A DNA stretch of 64,000 nt from Phocoena phocoena (GCF_963924675.1 NC_089220.1:61948639-62012638), one strand, 5' to 3'. Positions 1 through 12,765 are shown, counted from the first letter of the stretch. The notes: generated by a model from the sequence alone, not told the origin. A program made the numbers and translations.

Positions 1-139
1 AATTTTTGATAACGTATATTAAATAGTATTCATGTAAGTAAAAAATTATGAGAAGGTTTGTTCTTAAAAATTCATATACATGATCACAGACTTTAAAACA
101 GATTCCTTCTCCCTTTGAATCATCAAACTGAAGCCCAGC

Positions 140-365
140 TGTGGTGGAGTAAAAAGAGTTTGCACTTTGAAGTCAGACAGATTTACTGGTTGTGTGATCT
201 TGGGTAAATTATTTAGCTTTTCTGATTCTAGTTTCTTCCTTTATAAAATGTGTATAAAACCAACCATCTGAACGAATTGCCTGAGAATCAAATGACATCG
301 TAGACAAACCACCTGGCAAGTGGAAGATTATCAGGAATTAATAATGTTACACATCATGATTAACA
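140..365 (+). repeat. MIR SINE
   Basis: Matches the MIR core in sense: GAAGTCAGACAGATTTACTG, then TGTGTGATCTTGGGTAAATT and a TTTCTTCCTTTATAAAATG segment. Diverged. A second weak MIR-like stretch (TTTCCTCATCTGTAAAATGG) follows at about 400-535. Confidence 0.7.
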
Positions 366-914
366 GTGGCAAACAAAATGGATGGTACTAAGAGGCAGTT
401 AGAAATACCACTGAATCAGGCATCAATATTTGGATTAAGACCAAACTTGTCACTTTGTAACCTTGACCTTGAAATACATACTTAATAACTGTGACTTTCA
501 GTTTCCTCATCTGTAAAATGGGAATAATTTTTTCTTTATCTTTTAGTTGCAAAAAGTAAAGTGAAATAAAATATACCCTCAAAGTAAAGAAAGGACTCCC
601 CACCCATGTGATGCTGTGTTCCCAGGAATATTAACCCTCCTGTAAGTTCATGTCCACACATCAGCTCACCTCCCACAAGTTTTGCTTCCTACATCCATCA
701 TTTAGGCATCATGACCTCCAAGCCTGGCCTTTATTTAGCTTTTTGTTCCCTTCCAACCAAGATATGCCTCCTAGCCACCAGCCCAGTTCCTTGCCCCTTA
801 AGTGAGTTCCTGGCAGGGCAGCTAGGTAATTTGCAGGGCCCAGTGCGAAAATGCTGGACACTTCATTCCAAAAGCAGGAAAACAGTGCCACTAAAGGTAC
901 CAAATGTAAAACAT

Positions 915-1650
915 GACAAAATTAAATCGTTTTACCATATGATTCAGCAATCAAGTTTCTTGGTGTTTACCCAAAGGAGTTGAAAACTTATGTTCACACA
1001 AAACCTGCATGTAGATGTTGATAGCAGCTTTATTCATAATTGCCAAAACTGGGAAGCAATCAAGATGTCTGTCCTTCAGTAGGTCAGTGGATAAACTGTG
1101 GTACGCCCAGACAATGGCATAAAATTCAGTGTTAAAAAGAAATGAGCTATCAAGCCATGAAAAGATATGGAGAAAACTTAAATGCATATTACAAAGTGAA
1201 AGAAGCCGATCTGAAAAGGCTACCTACTGTATGGTTCCAACTCTATGACCTTCTGGAAAAGGTAAAACTATGGAGATAACTAAAAAGATTAGTGGTTGCC
1301 AGATGCTGGGGGTGGTAAGGATGAATAGGCAGAGTACAGATGAATTTGGGCACAATGGAACTACTGTGTATGATAGAATAATGGTAGATACATGTCATAA
1401 TAAATTTGTTCAAACACATAGAATGGGTGGGCACAAACTGTGAACCCTAATATAAGCTGTGGACTCTGGGTGCTAATGATGTGTCAGTGTAGGTTTATCA
1501 GTTCTAACAAATGTACCACTCATATGGGGGATGTTGATAATGGGGAAGGCTAAGCACTAAGTGTAGAGGCAGGGTATGTATGGGAAATCTCTGGATCTTC
1601 CCCTCAATTTTGCTGTGAATCTAAAACTGCTCTAAAAGGTAAAGTTTATT
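915..1650 (+). mobile_element. Old L1 (L1M-type) 3' end
   Basis: Carries the familiar ORF2-end/3' UTR text: cattcataattgccaaaactggg-like block, GTGGATAAACTGTGGTACG, then GGAGATAACTAAAAAGATTA and GTGGTTGCCAG. Many substitutions and no usable frame. Ends near an A/T-rich tail at about 1650. Confidence 0.75.
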
Positions 1651-2149
1651 TTTTTTTAAAGGAACATGGGGTTGTCCCCTTGACAAATTTGCCCATCATT
1701 CTTCCCTGGCTAGATTGTAGCTACATCTTATATTAGTTGTTGATTCATCGTATTTCTTTCAAGAGTCCTTGGAAACTCTCAGCATTGATTTCACTATGTA
1801 GCACCCACAAGGAGGACTTCGTTTCCCTAAGCTCTGTTTTAACTGTCCAATGAAAGATTCTCTGTCCTCTACCTTTTCTGATTCCTCTCTCCAGGGTATT
1901 TTTTCTCAACTAATGGTAGTGCCAAACAACCGTATTTACCCTTTAATGGTCAATTCTACTGTCAGTTTGAAACTATTTCTCCTTTTTATACAAGTCACTA
2001 GGGCTTGATTGAGATGCACTAGTGTGCAGATTTTATAAGTTATTCTTTTATGAGTAACTGTATCTTATGTCTTACATTTCTTAGCAGAGACTAAAATCAG
2101 AAGTTTCACCTGAAAATAAAACAAATATAAACTGTTCTTTTAAAAAATC

Positions 2150-2490
2150 AATGATACATGTTCCAGCATGGACAAAGGTCAAAAACATTATTATAAGTGA
2201 AAGAAACTAGATACAAAAGATCACATATTGTATGGTTTGATTCATATGAAATGTCCAGAATAGACATATCTATAGAGACAGAAAGTAGATTAATGATCGA
2301 TGAGGATGAGTGGGGTGTTACTACTAATGGACAGGAGGTTTCTTTCTGAGCTGATGAAAATGTTCTAAATTGCATTGTTGTGATGGCTGTACAACTCTGT
2401 AAATATTCTAAAATTATTGAGTTACAATTTACAATGTGAAATTTACGGTATGAAAATTATATCTCAAGTGGTTTTTCAAAATAAAATCAA
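2150..2490 (+). mobile_element. Old L1 3' end fragment
   Basis: Shares the block AAAGATCACATATTGTATGG, then GATTCATATGAAATGTCCAG and the TGTGATGGCTGTACAACTCT segment typical of L1M 3' ends. Truncated on both sides. Confidence 0.65.
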
Positions 2491-2904
2491 CGGATATAAT
2501 CCTTTGTTGAACATATACATCAAATTCCAGTTTCCTGTCTTTTTCACATCTTTTTGTCACTTTCTATTTTTTTAATTTTAATTTTTTATTACTCACTTTC
2601 TATTTTTATTCATTCTAGAGTAGCCTTCTAAAACATATCCTGTTACTTTAGAACCGAGAACATCTCAAATTTTCTTTTAAAAGAAATATACATTAAAAAA
2701 TCTGAGCAGAGACAATTATTAAAGTATAAAATTTTGATTTGTTTTATGAAATCTTCCCTAGTTTCTTTAAATTGACAAATTTGCCTAATACATTTTAAAT
2801 ATGCCTATATGTATGAAATGTTTATTTAAGCTCTTATGAAAGTTTACTTGTTTTATGGAAAATACCTAGGCAGGGTTAGAGAAGGAGCTGTCCCAAAATA
2901 GGGC

Positions 2905-3275
2905 TGCTGTTGTGGACTGAATGTGTCCTCCCTAAATTCATACGTTGAACCCTAATCCCTAACGTGATAGTATTAGGGGGTGGGGCCTTTGGGAGGTAAT
3001 TAGGTCATGAGGGTGGAGCATTCATGAATTGGATTAGTGCCCTTATAAGATGAGTCACAAGAGAGCTTGCTTCCCCTCTCTCTGCCATGTGAGGATATGA
3101 TGCTAAGATGGCTATCTGCAGACCAGGAAGCAGACCTCACTGGACGCCAGATCTGTCAGCACTTTGATGTTGGACACTGCAGCCTCCAGAACTGAGGCTG
3201 AGAAACGAATACTTGTTGTTTAAGCCACCCAGCCTATGGTGTATTGGTTATAGCAGCCTGAACTCAGACAGCTGC
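2905..3275 (+). repeat. LTR-like interspersed repeat (family not named)
   Basis: Begins TGGACTGAATGTGTCCTCCC and ends near TTGTTTAAGCCACCCAGCCT plus TATAGCAGCCTGAACTCAGA. It contains GGTGGGGCCTTTGGGAGGTA and GCCATGTGAGGA. Related copies occur at 23545 and 26520. This is a common medium-reiteration mammalian repeat, probably MaLR/ERVL-type, but I cannot fix the subfamily. Confidence 0.6.
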
Positions 3276-3444
3276 TGAGTGGGAGTACTACTAGGGTCAG
3301 CAGAGCCAGAGTTCCCCAAGGTTCACAGCCACTGGGACAAAGTTGCTGCCAATATCAAAATTTTGGCTATATAAGCAGTCCCTAAACATATATTATTTGT
3401 CTGCCTGCAGGATCTGAAGTGAAAGAAGCAGTAGAGGAAAGCCA

Positions 3445-3650
3445 AATGTAAATTAATAATAAAAACTGCCGTTATTGGCCATCACTATGCACCAGGCACT
3501 GTGCTAAGTGCTTTACACCCATTCAATTTATCCACACAACAATCCTATTTCTAAAATACAAATAGAGAAACTGAGACTCAGAGAAGTTAAATAACCTGCC
3601 CAAGGTCTCAGAGCTATAAACTAATCACCATATACGTAATGTTAAGAAGA
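3445..3650 (-). repeat. MIR SINE
   Basis: Antisense MIR: CACCAGGCACTGTGCTAAGT, GAAACTGAGACTCAGAGAAG and AACCTGCCCAAGGTCTCAGA in the usual order. Confidence 0.85.
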
Positions 3651-3659
3651 TATCAGACC

Positions 3660-5720
3660 TTTCATGGAGTAAAGAACCCCAGAAAATTACTTGTCCATTT
3701 TGGAAGCCACTAGTTGTATGGTATAGAATTGAGACTGGTTTTATCATCAATGAGGTAGTTGTTTTCTTCATATTTGCCTGTTCTGTTCTAAGTTGCTGAG
3801 TCTCTTCCCCAAAGTATAAAAATGCACGTTAGAGGTTTAACCCATAGCAAAGGGAAGTGTGTCATATTACAACTTAGTTTAAACTAACCCCTGGAGTGCT
3901 GCGATGTGTCCATGTTGGATCAAAGGTTCTTCCCAAGCAGTCTGATTTTATGAATTTTCCTGAGCTGTGTTAAATAGCATCCCATTAGCATCATCATGAA
4001 TGAGGAGTGAGGGGTGGGCTCAGCACAAAAGCATGACCTCTTATTAGTTGCTATTCTGATACTTTGTCAGCACTGATTCAATGGCAGGGAGAGAAGCCTC
4101 ATAGGAGATTATGTAGAAAGACTATGCTACACTTTTCAGCCTTTCTCAAGCCATCAGGGCAAAGAATTGACTGCTACTTATATCCATAATTATATGTGGC
4201 AGTTTGGCTCTGTAATTAAATTCAAAATAAATCACATGCAGCAATTTGTTAAATTTAAATAATGTTACAAAAAAATAAAAAGATCAGTGAATGAAATGAG
4301 CTTCTGAACTTAGGGATATGATTTGAGGAAAGACTGTCATTCAAACTAACAGGGTTTTTGGCTGCAAAAATAAACTCAGTAACACTTAACTCTGCTGAAT
4401 CTAGGATGTGATGAGGCCATTAAAATCTGTGCCATTGGACTGGATTGTAAAGGAAACGACTGCAAATCCTTCATGTACAGGAAATTCAAAACAAGTAATG
4501 TTCATAGACTGGTTTCAATTTATTTTCCAAATGATTAAGAATTACACATAATATTAAAATCTAGTCGGATTTTCCCAGTCCTTCAGAAGAGGCTGAGGTA
4601 CAAAGAAGAGATTTATCCAAATCGGTATCAGAACTAGGATAAATTAAAATAACTATGTATAACAACAACAATAGCACTATGTGCTTGCTGATTTTTTTTT
4701 TTAATTAAAAAGCACTCTCATATACATTAAATAGGTAGAAGTACCCCAAGAGAGTCCAGAAAAAGACTTGATCTGTGGTCACTTTAAGCTGCTCACTGTC
4801 AGCTGGGGGAGACAGACAGGGTGGGACAGGGTGAATGGGGTAGCCTAGGGCTAGATTTGCCCAACAGACTTGATGGACAGAAGAACAAGGATTAATAAGG
4901 AGATTGCCCCCAGTGTCCTTGTAAAAAGAACTTCAAGGCCTGGAACTTAGACATTAGGCAACGAGGATGTAGCTGAGCTATCACTCTATGTGGTGGAAAA
5001 CAGTGTGCTGGTGTGGCTGGAGGTGTAAAGGTCCTCGCTTCTCCAGCGGGGGTGTGGTGGGTGGAATACCTGACTCTGGGCAGGCTGACAAGATGCATTA
5101 CGCTTGAGCGCCCCCCGCTGAGATGTGAGGGAGACAGTGGGAAGCCACATCTATCTACTTGTATCTCTATCACGTGCATAAACTTCGTATGCTTATCGAC
5201 TGCTTTAGGAGTAAATTAAAGTAGAAGCAAACCTGAACCAAGTCTAAATGACTGTTCTTGCCCATCCTTGAACCTGAACCAAACTTTGTGGTCTGACAAA
5301 TACAGTGTAGTCAGGCTTCCATGGCTAAAACCAGGCCTCCAATAATTTGAATTATGAGTTAGTCAGTCTATTTAAAATTTTTACTTAGAACACAAGCAAA
5401 TAATTCTCCAGCTTGTGAAGGGAGCAATCTACCAAAGGTAGGCAGGTTCTGCAGTCAGACTTTTAAAAAACTCACAGTTTTATCTAAGAAAATTTGGTAA
5501 AAATTTTAATTTATATATTTTTTGTTACAAAAGGGCTGATTCTAATTCTCCTGAGCTGAAAGAAGCCTGTTCTATGGTAGATATCTACCTCATCATATCT
5601 GCCATATTCTCTCATTAGACTAAGTAAGTCAGTAAGTCCCGCCAACACTCCTGAGGAGGAGCTTATACAGGGGAATGAGTACTATCAAAGGTGGAGATCA
5701 TTGGGGACCACCTTACAGGC
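3660..5720. other. Unassigned AT-rich intergenic sequence
   Basis: No gene found. The part at about 4740-5340 is less AT-rich and holds short open frames on both strands (4892-5219), but no start context, splice sites or recognised family; it may be a decayed LTR. The rest shows no structure I can name. Confidence 0.5.
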
Positions 5721-5729
5721 TGCCTACCA

Positions 5730-6600
5730 CAATATCCAACCTCACTCATAATCAAAGAAACACAAATTAAAATAGCAAAGTATCATTTAAATTGTTTATA
5801 TTATTTAAGTTTTAAAATTATAACATCCAGCAATTGCCAAGGTATGATGAAGCACACTTTATTGGGAGCAAACGTAAATTGATACGTTTTGGAAAGCAAT
5901 CTATAAATATGCATTAGAATCCACAAAAATATTAAAAATCCTTTAAACCCAGTAATCCTGCCTCTAAGAATCTATCCTAAGGAAAAAATATTATAGAAAA
6001 CAAAACCCAAAATCTGTAGGCATGGATGTGATTACTACAACACTTTTTATAATAGTAAAAAATTGAGGGGAATGGGAAAATAATATCCAGAAAGGAGTGG
6101 TTAAATAGAGGTTTATTTCCTTTACGGAATATTATACAGTCATTGTTTTTATTTATTTTTTTTAATTAATTAATTTTTTGCTGCATTGGGTCTTTGTTGC
6201 TGCGCGCAGGCTTTCTCTAGTTGTGGCGAGCGGGGGCTACTCTTCATTGCAGTGTGAGGGCTTCTCATTGCGGCGGCTTCTCTTGTTGCGGAGCACGGGC
6301 TCTAGGTGCACAGGGTTCAGTAGTTGTGGTGCGTGGGCTCTAGAGCACAGGCTCAGTAGTTGTGGCGCATGGGCTTAGTTGCTCCACGGCTTGTGGGTTC
6401 TTCCTGGACCAGGGCTCGAACCCGTGTCCCCGGCATTGACAGGCAGATTCTTAACCACTGTGCCACCAGGGAAGTCCCAGTCATTGTTTTTAATGTCATG
6501 AAATAACATTGTGAAATGCTTATGATTTAATGTAAATTGGAAAGATAAAGACATAAAATTCTTTGTCAATTATAGTTACTATCAAGTAAAAATATTTATA
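5730..6600 (+). mobile_element. Old L1 3' end, split by a CHR SINE
   Basis: L1-like text (hosts from ATAATCAAAGAAACACAAAT through TACAGTCATTG, resuming after 6492 with ATGTCATGAAATAACATTG). The CHR element at 6152-6477 sits inside it with a 15-base target duplication, so the L1 is the older insertion. Confidence 0.65.
6152..6477 (-). mobile_element. CHR SINE (long form)
   Basis: tRNA-derived SINE read on the minus strand. The tail (TTTTAATTAATT) is at the left and the head complement (CCAGGGAAGTCC) at the right. It is flanked by the direct repeat CAGTCATTGTTTTTA at 6137-6151 and 6478-6492. Confidence 0.93.
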
Positions 6601-6822
6601 AGAATAAAAGACTAAAAAATTTACTCTCAAGTGCTATCAATAATTGAATTTGAGTGATGGAATTATAGATGATTTTTATCTTCTACTGACTACTTTTAAC
6701 CTTGTTTTGGATTGTAATTATTAAAATTAAAAAATTATGTAGGAATTGATTCATATATGTATATATTCATCCAATTACTTACCTTAAAAATATCACCATA
6801 CATCTATATATATAGTGCTTTT

Positions 6823-7083
6823 TTAAAAATTGGGGTATAGTTGTTTTACAGTGTTGTGTTAGTTTCTACTGTACAGCGAAGTAGAGTTCTCTGTGTTATA
6901 CAGCAGGTTCTTATTAGTTATCTATTTTATAAATATTAGTGTATATATGTGAATCCCAATCTCTCAATTCATCCCACACTCGCCCCCCTTTTCCCTTTGG
7001 TGTCCATACGTTTGTTCTCTACATCTGTGTCTCTATTTCTGCCTTGCAAACCAGTTCATCTGTACCATTTTTGTAGATTCCAC
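6823..7083 (-). mobile_element. 5'-truncated L1 3' end
   Basis: Minus-strand L1 3' UTR beginning from its poly(A) (TTAAAAATTGGGGTATAG on this strand). It includes the TTTGTTCTCTACATCTGTGT block. Flanked by ATATATAGTGCTTTT at 6808-6822 and 7084-7098, a clean target-site duplication. Confidence 0.88.
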
Positions 7084-7136
7084 ATATATAGTGCTTTTAT
7101 AAGTTTCAAAACATTTTACCACTACTCTTCACTTTT

Positions 7137-7490
7137 TAAAAAATAAATTTATTTATTTTATTTATTTATTTTTGGCTGCGTTGGGTCTTCATTGCTGCAC
7201 GTGGGCTTTCTCTAGTTGTGGCGAGCAGGGGCTACTGTTTGTTGCGGTGTGCGGGCTTCTCACTGTGGTGGCTTCTCTTGTTGCAGATCACAGGCTCTAG
7301 GCGTGCGGGCTTCAGTAGTGGCACACGGGCTCAGTAGTTGTGTCTCACAGGCTCTAGAGCGCAAGCTCAGTAGTTGTGGGGCACAGGCTTAGTTGCTCCG
7401 TGGCATGTGGAATCTTCCTGGACTAGGGCTCGAACCCTTGTGCCCTGCATTGGCAGGTGGATTCTTAACCACTGTGCCACCAGGGAAGTC
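7137..7490 (-). mobile_element. CHR SINE (long form)
   Basis: Full-length reverse copy with ATTTATTTTTGGCTGCGTTG at its A-rich end and CCAGGGAAGT at its head. The 18-base target duplication CCACTACTCTTCACTTTT is exact at 7119-7136 and 7491-7508. Confidence 0.94.
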
Positions 7491-7549
7491 CCACTACTCT
7501 TCACTTTTATTGTCACTATATTCTTTTATTTATTCTTCCCATTGCAAAG

Positions 7550-8455
7550 ATTAGAAACTGAGGTTTGGAGAGTTGCTGGCAAGGTTACAGAGCAAATGGA
7601 ACTCTCACATGCTGATGGTGGGAATCCAAGATGGTACAGGTGCTCTGGAAAACAACTTGGCAATTTCTTATGGAGTTAAACATAAACCTATCATGATTCA
7701 GCATGCAATCCCACACCTAGAAATTTACCTAAGAGAAATGAACACATGTTCATACACAAAAAATCTATTTGCATGCATTTAGTAGCTTTATTCCTAATTG
7801 CAAAAACAAAAACAAAAGCCCCCAGACATGGAACAACATGCTTTTCAACTGGTGAATGAATAAACAAATCATGGTGCATCCATACAGTGGACTGCTCCTC
7901 AACAATAGAAAGGAACTACTGATACATGCAACGAAATTGATAAATTTCAAACACACTATGCTAAGTAAATGAAGCCACACTCAAAAGGCTATATATGGGC
8001 TTCCCTGGTGGCACAGTGGTTGAGAGTCCGCCTGCCGATGCAGGGGACACGGGTTCGTGCCCTGGTCCGGGAAGATCCCACATGCCGCGGAGCGGCTGGG
8101 CCAGTGAGCCGTGGCCGCAGAGCCTGCGCATCTGGAGCCTGTGCTCCACGGTGGGAGGGGCCACAGCAGTGAGAGGCCCGCGTACCGCAAAACAAAATAA
8201 AAATAAGGCTATATATTATATGATTCCATTTATATGGAATTCTGGAAAAGGTAAAGTTATTGGGACAGAAAACAGATCCTTTGTTGCCAGAGGCCAGGGG
8301 TGACAAGGGTTGACTGCAGAAGCACAGCACAAGGGAGTTTTTGAGACAACAAAACTGTACCACATCTTGGTGGTTACATGACTATACATACTTTGTCAAA
8401 ACTTATAGAACTGTGTGCCAAAAAGAGTGGGTTTTACTCTACATAAAAGAAAAGA
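7550..8455 (+). mobile_element. Old L1 3' end hosting a CHR SINE
   Basis: Reads as an L1M ORF2-end/3' UTR: ACTCTCACATGCTGATGGTG, GAAAACAACTTGGCAATTTC, then after the SINE GATTCCATTTATATGGAATT and GGTTACATGACTATACATA. Interrupted at 7997-8204. Confidence 0.75.
7997..8204 (+). mobile_element. CHR-2-type SINE
   Basis: Short-form CHR SINE with pol III B-box-like GGTTCGTGCC and tail GTACCGCAAAACAAAATAAA. The target duplication AAGGCTATATAT lies at 7985-7996 and 8205-8216. Inserted in an older L1. Confidence 0.94.
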
Positions 8456-8459
8456 ATAA

Positions 8460-8800
8460 GTGACTTGCTCAAGGTCATTAGACTAGTCTGGCATTGTTTC
8501 CAACATTGAGTAGTTCTATCTCTACATCTTTCTACCTTCACCATGCTTCTGGTAAAACAGATATCTCTTGTTAAAGATATTTCAGGCAATAGCAAACCAC
8601 CTGGATACATTTTGTTGAGTCATGGATCCCACAAGGATGACCCTGAAAAACAACCGCTTTAAGGGGTTTAGAGTGCCTGGAGGAATGGGTTTGGAGGTCA
8701 TTTAAGTGGTGTCTCCTCTCTCTTAAGGATCTCTTGCATTCCTAAAGACAATGGGTCCAGATGCTGTAGCATTAGCATTAGGGCTTCTCCTCTGGGAAAG
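8460..8800. other. Unassigned intergenic sequence
   Basis: No gene or clear repeat, apart from a short MIR-like stretch (AGTGACTTGCTCAAGGTCAT) at the left end. Confidence 0.4.
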
Positions 8801-8804
8801 GAAG

Positions 8805-9000
8805 AAAGGAAAAACTAACATTTTATTGAATTCTTATCATGGTGCCTGAAGGATATGAAGTTAAGAAGTTTCACACATATTATGTCATTTTATCATCACA
8901 GCAGCTTTCCAAACCAAGATATTATTATTCCCATTTTACACATATGGAAACTGAGGCTCAAAGTGATTAAGTAATCCACTGAGAATGAACTCAGACAACT
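8805..9000 (-). repeat. MIR SINE
   Basis: Antisense MIR with CATTTTATCATCACAGCAGC, CCCATTTTACACATATGGAA and ACTGAGGCTCAAAGTGATTA. Confidence 0.75.
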
Positions 9001-9083
9001 CTGTGCTTAACTGTATCCCACCTTATTTGAACACAGAGAGTTGACTCATAGACTTGTTATGAACCCTTTCTTTCCCATTGCAG

Positions 9084-9144
9084 AGTCACAAGAATTTTCT
9101 GTACCTTGAATATGAAGCTACATCTATTCTGGAAGAAGGAGGAA
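9084..9144 (+). other. Exon-like segment (unproven)
   Basis: A 61-base stretch between a pyrimidine-rich acceptor (TTTCTTTCCCATTGCAG, ending 9083) and a consensus donor GTAAGTG at 9145. One frame is open across it (SHKNFLYLEYEATSILEEGG). I recognise no protein family. It could be a lncRNA exon or chance. The sequence to 9820 shows nothing else. Confidence 0.25.
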
Positions 9145-9824
9145 GTAAGTGTCTTTTTCCAATTTGTACAAAAGTGCTATACAGGCAAATAATGGACCTG
9201 GAGTCTTTTATTGGCCCTGACTGCCCTCCCATGTAAATGGTCATGGTACCTCTCTCTACAGACCACCCTCATCCCCTGTAGCCTGCTTTCCTTCTGGCTT
9301 CACGGATGAGAGTTTTAGCTGGTATATCTGGGAGAAGGGGAAATTCTCTGGAGTCTGGGGAGGCAGGATGGCAGAAGCAAAGGATAAAAAACTTAAGGAA
9401 GTGAGAAGGATAAGGGCAATGAAATAAAACAATGAACCACCAGGAAACTCATTGCTTTGTCTTACGCATTCATTAGGTTAAGCTTTCAGAGTCTGCTTAC
9501 CATCGAAAAGCTAGGTCTCTGGTTAATCAATCTGGTGAATTAACATCCAGGCCAAAGTCTTTAAAGCTCATCCTCTATAGCCTTAAGTTTTATCCCCATT
9601 TTTATTCCAGGAGAAAAGTAGGAGTCAAAGTGATGAGTAAGCTTTGTGACTGAATGTTTTGTCTGCCATGTACAGATCTGAGTTGCTTTTTGCTACATTC
9701 TTCCAGGCAACTCTGTTGGGGTTCCGCGGTCTCTACTATTCATCTGCCCCTGATGGAGTAGAGCTGGGCCTGAATGAAATAAGAGCTGTGTTTTTAAGTT
9801 GAAGTTCTATCCCAAGCCTACAGG

Positions 9825-10175
9825 AAAGAATGTCTGTTGTACTCGTTAATGCTGTTCATCAAATATTTCCACACTTCTTGAAATATGTTAGGAATGTCCA
9901 TCCTGGCCCCTTTCTGGTTTGGTGTGGTCATGTGTCTAGTTCTGGCCTGTGAAATGTGAGCTGAAATGAATTGTGATACTTCTCAGCCCAGTACTTAATT
10001 GTCCTCTGGCATGGGGATGGGCTATGTCATGCCTGCTCGTAGCCTGAATCGCTGAGTGATTGCAATGAGCAGAGCCCCCTGCTGATCATGAGGGGGATGC
10101 TGTTTTAAGCCCCTGAGATAAGGGGGTTGCTTGTTGCCACTGCATAATGTATTTTGACTGATACAATACCTTTAT
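9825..10175 (+). repeat. LTR-like interspersed repeat
   Basis: Contains GGCCTGTGAAATGTGAGCTG, AGCAGAGCCCCCTGCTGATC, AAGCCCCTGAGATAAGGGGG and TTGTTGCCACTGCATAATGT, the order seen in a common mammalian LTR-type repeat. The subfamily is not assigned. Confidence 0.5.
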
Positions 10176-10179
10176 GGTT

Positions 10180-11285
10180 CTGTATAATGTTTTCAGTTTT
10201 TGATACTTTTGCCGGCTAAGAATTAATAATTGATGGGCGATATTTCTGGTTCAAACAAGGAATGTTCTCACAGAGCTATGTACCAGTATGATATAAAATT
10301 TCTCAAAACAAAAATATGGCGCCGTGTTTGAGACTGTCTAAAAATAAACTGTCAAGAATTACCTTATTAAAATACTATTAAAGTAGGAAGATAATAAAAT
10401 TAATTGTTTATCTCAAAACCATCAGGTTAATTAAGCTTTTATTATATGTCTCTAACACAATGTTCCTTTAAGAAAAACTCAGTGGGTTTACAAATAAACC
10501 TTTTATATTGACTAAAACAAGTTTTCTTAACTTTATTAATCTTGATATTAACTATTACTTTATCACTTATAATCTGTTTGATGTGTTGGAGGCATTTAAA
10601 AAATGAAAACAGAAACATTCTTAAATGTCCAAAAAGAAAAGCAAAATATTAAAACCATTAGAACTGTTAGATTTCGTTGCCATCTTTTAAAAATATCACT
10701 AGCTTTTAGAATATTATATACTGTATAGAGCATGTAGGAAGAATATATTCACAATGAAACTTCCTTTTTTATTTTCTTTAACTTTAAATCTTGCCAGCAT
10801 GCACAATACTGCTTTGAAGTAGTTCATCATCCTTAAAGAATACATTTTTATTTTTTATCTTTTATGTCCCTAAGTTAACAGCGGTATGTATGTTTCTCTT
10901 AGACAACCAGAATATCCTGATATTCAAATTACAAGACCCCAGAGACAAAGTCCTTTAACATTTACTTCTTATATTCTCAGAGCTGAGTGGATCCTGCTTT
11001 TCACAGATTTGCTGTATTTCATTGATTCTAAGATACATTCTTAAAATTTTTTACATTTTATATTTTAACATTTACTATTTTCCACTAAACTGTGGAGCTA
11101 TCACTGATATTTTATATCTGGGAATAACATGATTTTTATTTCTTTAAAGATAACTTAATTATTCTATCTAGATACTTCTAGAATTTTTGTGTTTTATATT
11201 TAGCAAATATTTTATATTTAGCTTAAAGATGCAACCAATTATTATTGGTTAAATATAGTAGCTTAAAGATGCAACCAGTTATTAT
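10180..11285. other. AT-rich non-coding sequence without clear repeat
   Basis: About 1.1 kb with no open frame of note and no repeat I recognise, except a local duplication near 11215-11290 (TTAAAGATGCAACCA-TTATTAT occurs twice, about 40 bases apart). Confidence 0.4.
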
Positions 11286-11289
11286 TTGT

Positions 11290-11720
11290 CATGATTCTAC
11301 AAGGGGAGCTAGGCAGCTTCTCTGCTGGTTTCATGTGGCACTGTTGTACAACTGCATTCATCTGGATGGGCAGCTGGACTGAAAGATGCACAGTGACGTT
11401 ACTCCTGTGTCTGGCAGTTGGTCCTGGCTGTCAGTTGTGGAGTCTCAGTTTTCCTCCATGTGGCCTCTCATTCCCCCATTAGATTAGACTGGATTCTTTT
11501 CATGGCTGGGTTCCCTCTTAAGGCCTAGGCTCCAGAACTCACAGAGCATCACTTCCATCATGTTCTATTGGTCATTATAAGACACACCCAGATTGAAGGA
11601 GTAGGGAAATAGACTACACTTCTTGATGGAAGATGCTTCCAAGAATTTGTGGCTATATTTACCCTCTAGTCACATAATTATTGATATTCCTCTCCCATGC
11701 ATAAGACACTTATCTCCTCC
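11290..11720. repeat. Interspersed repeat, probable DNA transposon or LTR remnant
   Basis: Text such as CCATGTGGCCTCTCATTCCC, AAGGCCTAGGCTCCAGAACT, CAGAGCATCACTTCCATCAT and TTCTATTGGTCATTATAAGA belongs to a frequent mammalian medium-reiteration repeat. The family name is uncertain. Confidence 0.5.
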
Positions 11721-11849
11721 TAAGACCTCCAAAAATTTGATACAGCTATAGCATCAGGTGCAATATTTCATTATCTGCATCTAGTTCAGATATGGATAAG
11801 GTTCCTCCCATATGGCAACCCATGATCTAAAGATTACTGAACTAAAGCA

Positions 11850-12075
11850 GAAATCCAAAAACGATTTCTGTAAAGATCCCCTTAGTAAATATTTTTGGCT
11901 TTGTGGGCCATTTAGCCTCTGTTGTAACTATTCAATTCTGTCGTTGTAGTGTAAAAGTATCCATAGATAACATGTATATGATGAGTGTGGCTGTGTTCCA
12001 ATAAGTGTGGTATTTACAAAAACAGGCTATGGAATGGCTTTAGCCCATGGGTCACAGTTTGCCCACCCCTGAATT
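11850..12075. mobile_element. hAT-type non-autonomous DNA transposon remnant
   Basis: Collinear with a common short element: TTTCTGTAAAGATCC, TAAATATTTTTGGCTTTGTG, GGCTGTGTTCCAATAAGTGT, ATTTACAAAAACAGGCTATG, and the end AGTTTGCCCACCCCTG. No transposase. Confidence 0.65.
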
Positions 12076-12276
12076 AGAGGATGAGAGGCCCCACAGAGGA
12101 AAACTGAGGTACCCTAGCCAACAATCTAAACCAACTGTCTGACGTAAGAGTGAGATGATTTGTCCAGCCAGCCACCAGCGAGGAACTTCCCAGTCAACCC
12201 ACAAAATCATGATAAATAATTAATTGCTGTTTTTTAATCAACTAAGTTTTGGGCATTTCATTACACAGTAATATTT

Positions 12277-12709
12277 TTTTTTACATTCCAATAAATCTGG
12301 AATATATATATGTATATATATATACATATATATATATATGCTTTTTCAGATTCTTTTCCATTATAGGTATTACAAGGTATTAAATATTGTTCCCTGTGAT
12401 CTACAGTAGGTCCTTGTTGTTTATCTATTTCATATATAATAGTGTGTATCTCTTAATTCCAAATCCCTAATTTATCCCTCCCCCTCCTTTACCCTTTGGT
12501 AACTATAAGTTTGTTTTCTACCTCTGTGAGTCTATTTCTGTTTTGTAAATAAGTTCCTTTGTATCATTTTTTTAGATTCCACATATAAATGATATCATAT
12601 GATATTTTTCTTTCTCTGTCTGACTTATTTCAGGTAGTATGATAATCTCTAGGTCCATTCATGTTGCTGCAAATGGCATTATTTCATTCTTTTTTATGGC
12701 TGAGTAATA

Positions 12710-12765
<56 letters not shown>

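Noticed and set aside
7997..8100. tRNA-gene-like A and B boxes
   Set aside because: These belong to the tRNA-derived head of CHR SINEs; no cloverleaf-forming functional tRNA gene.
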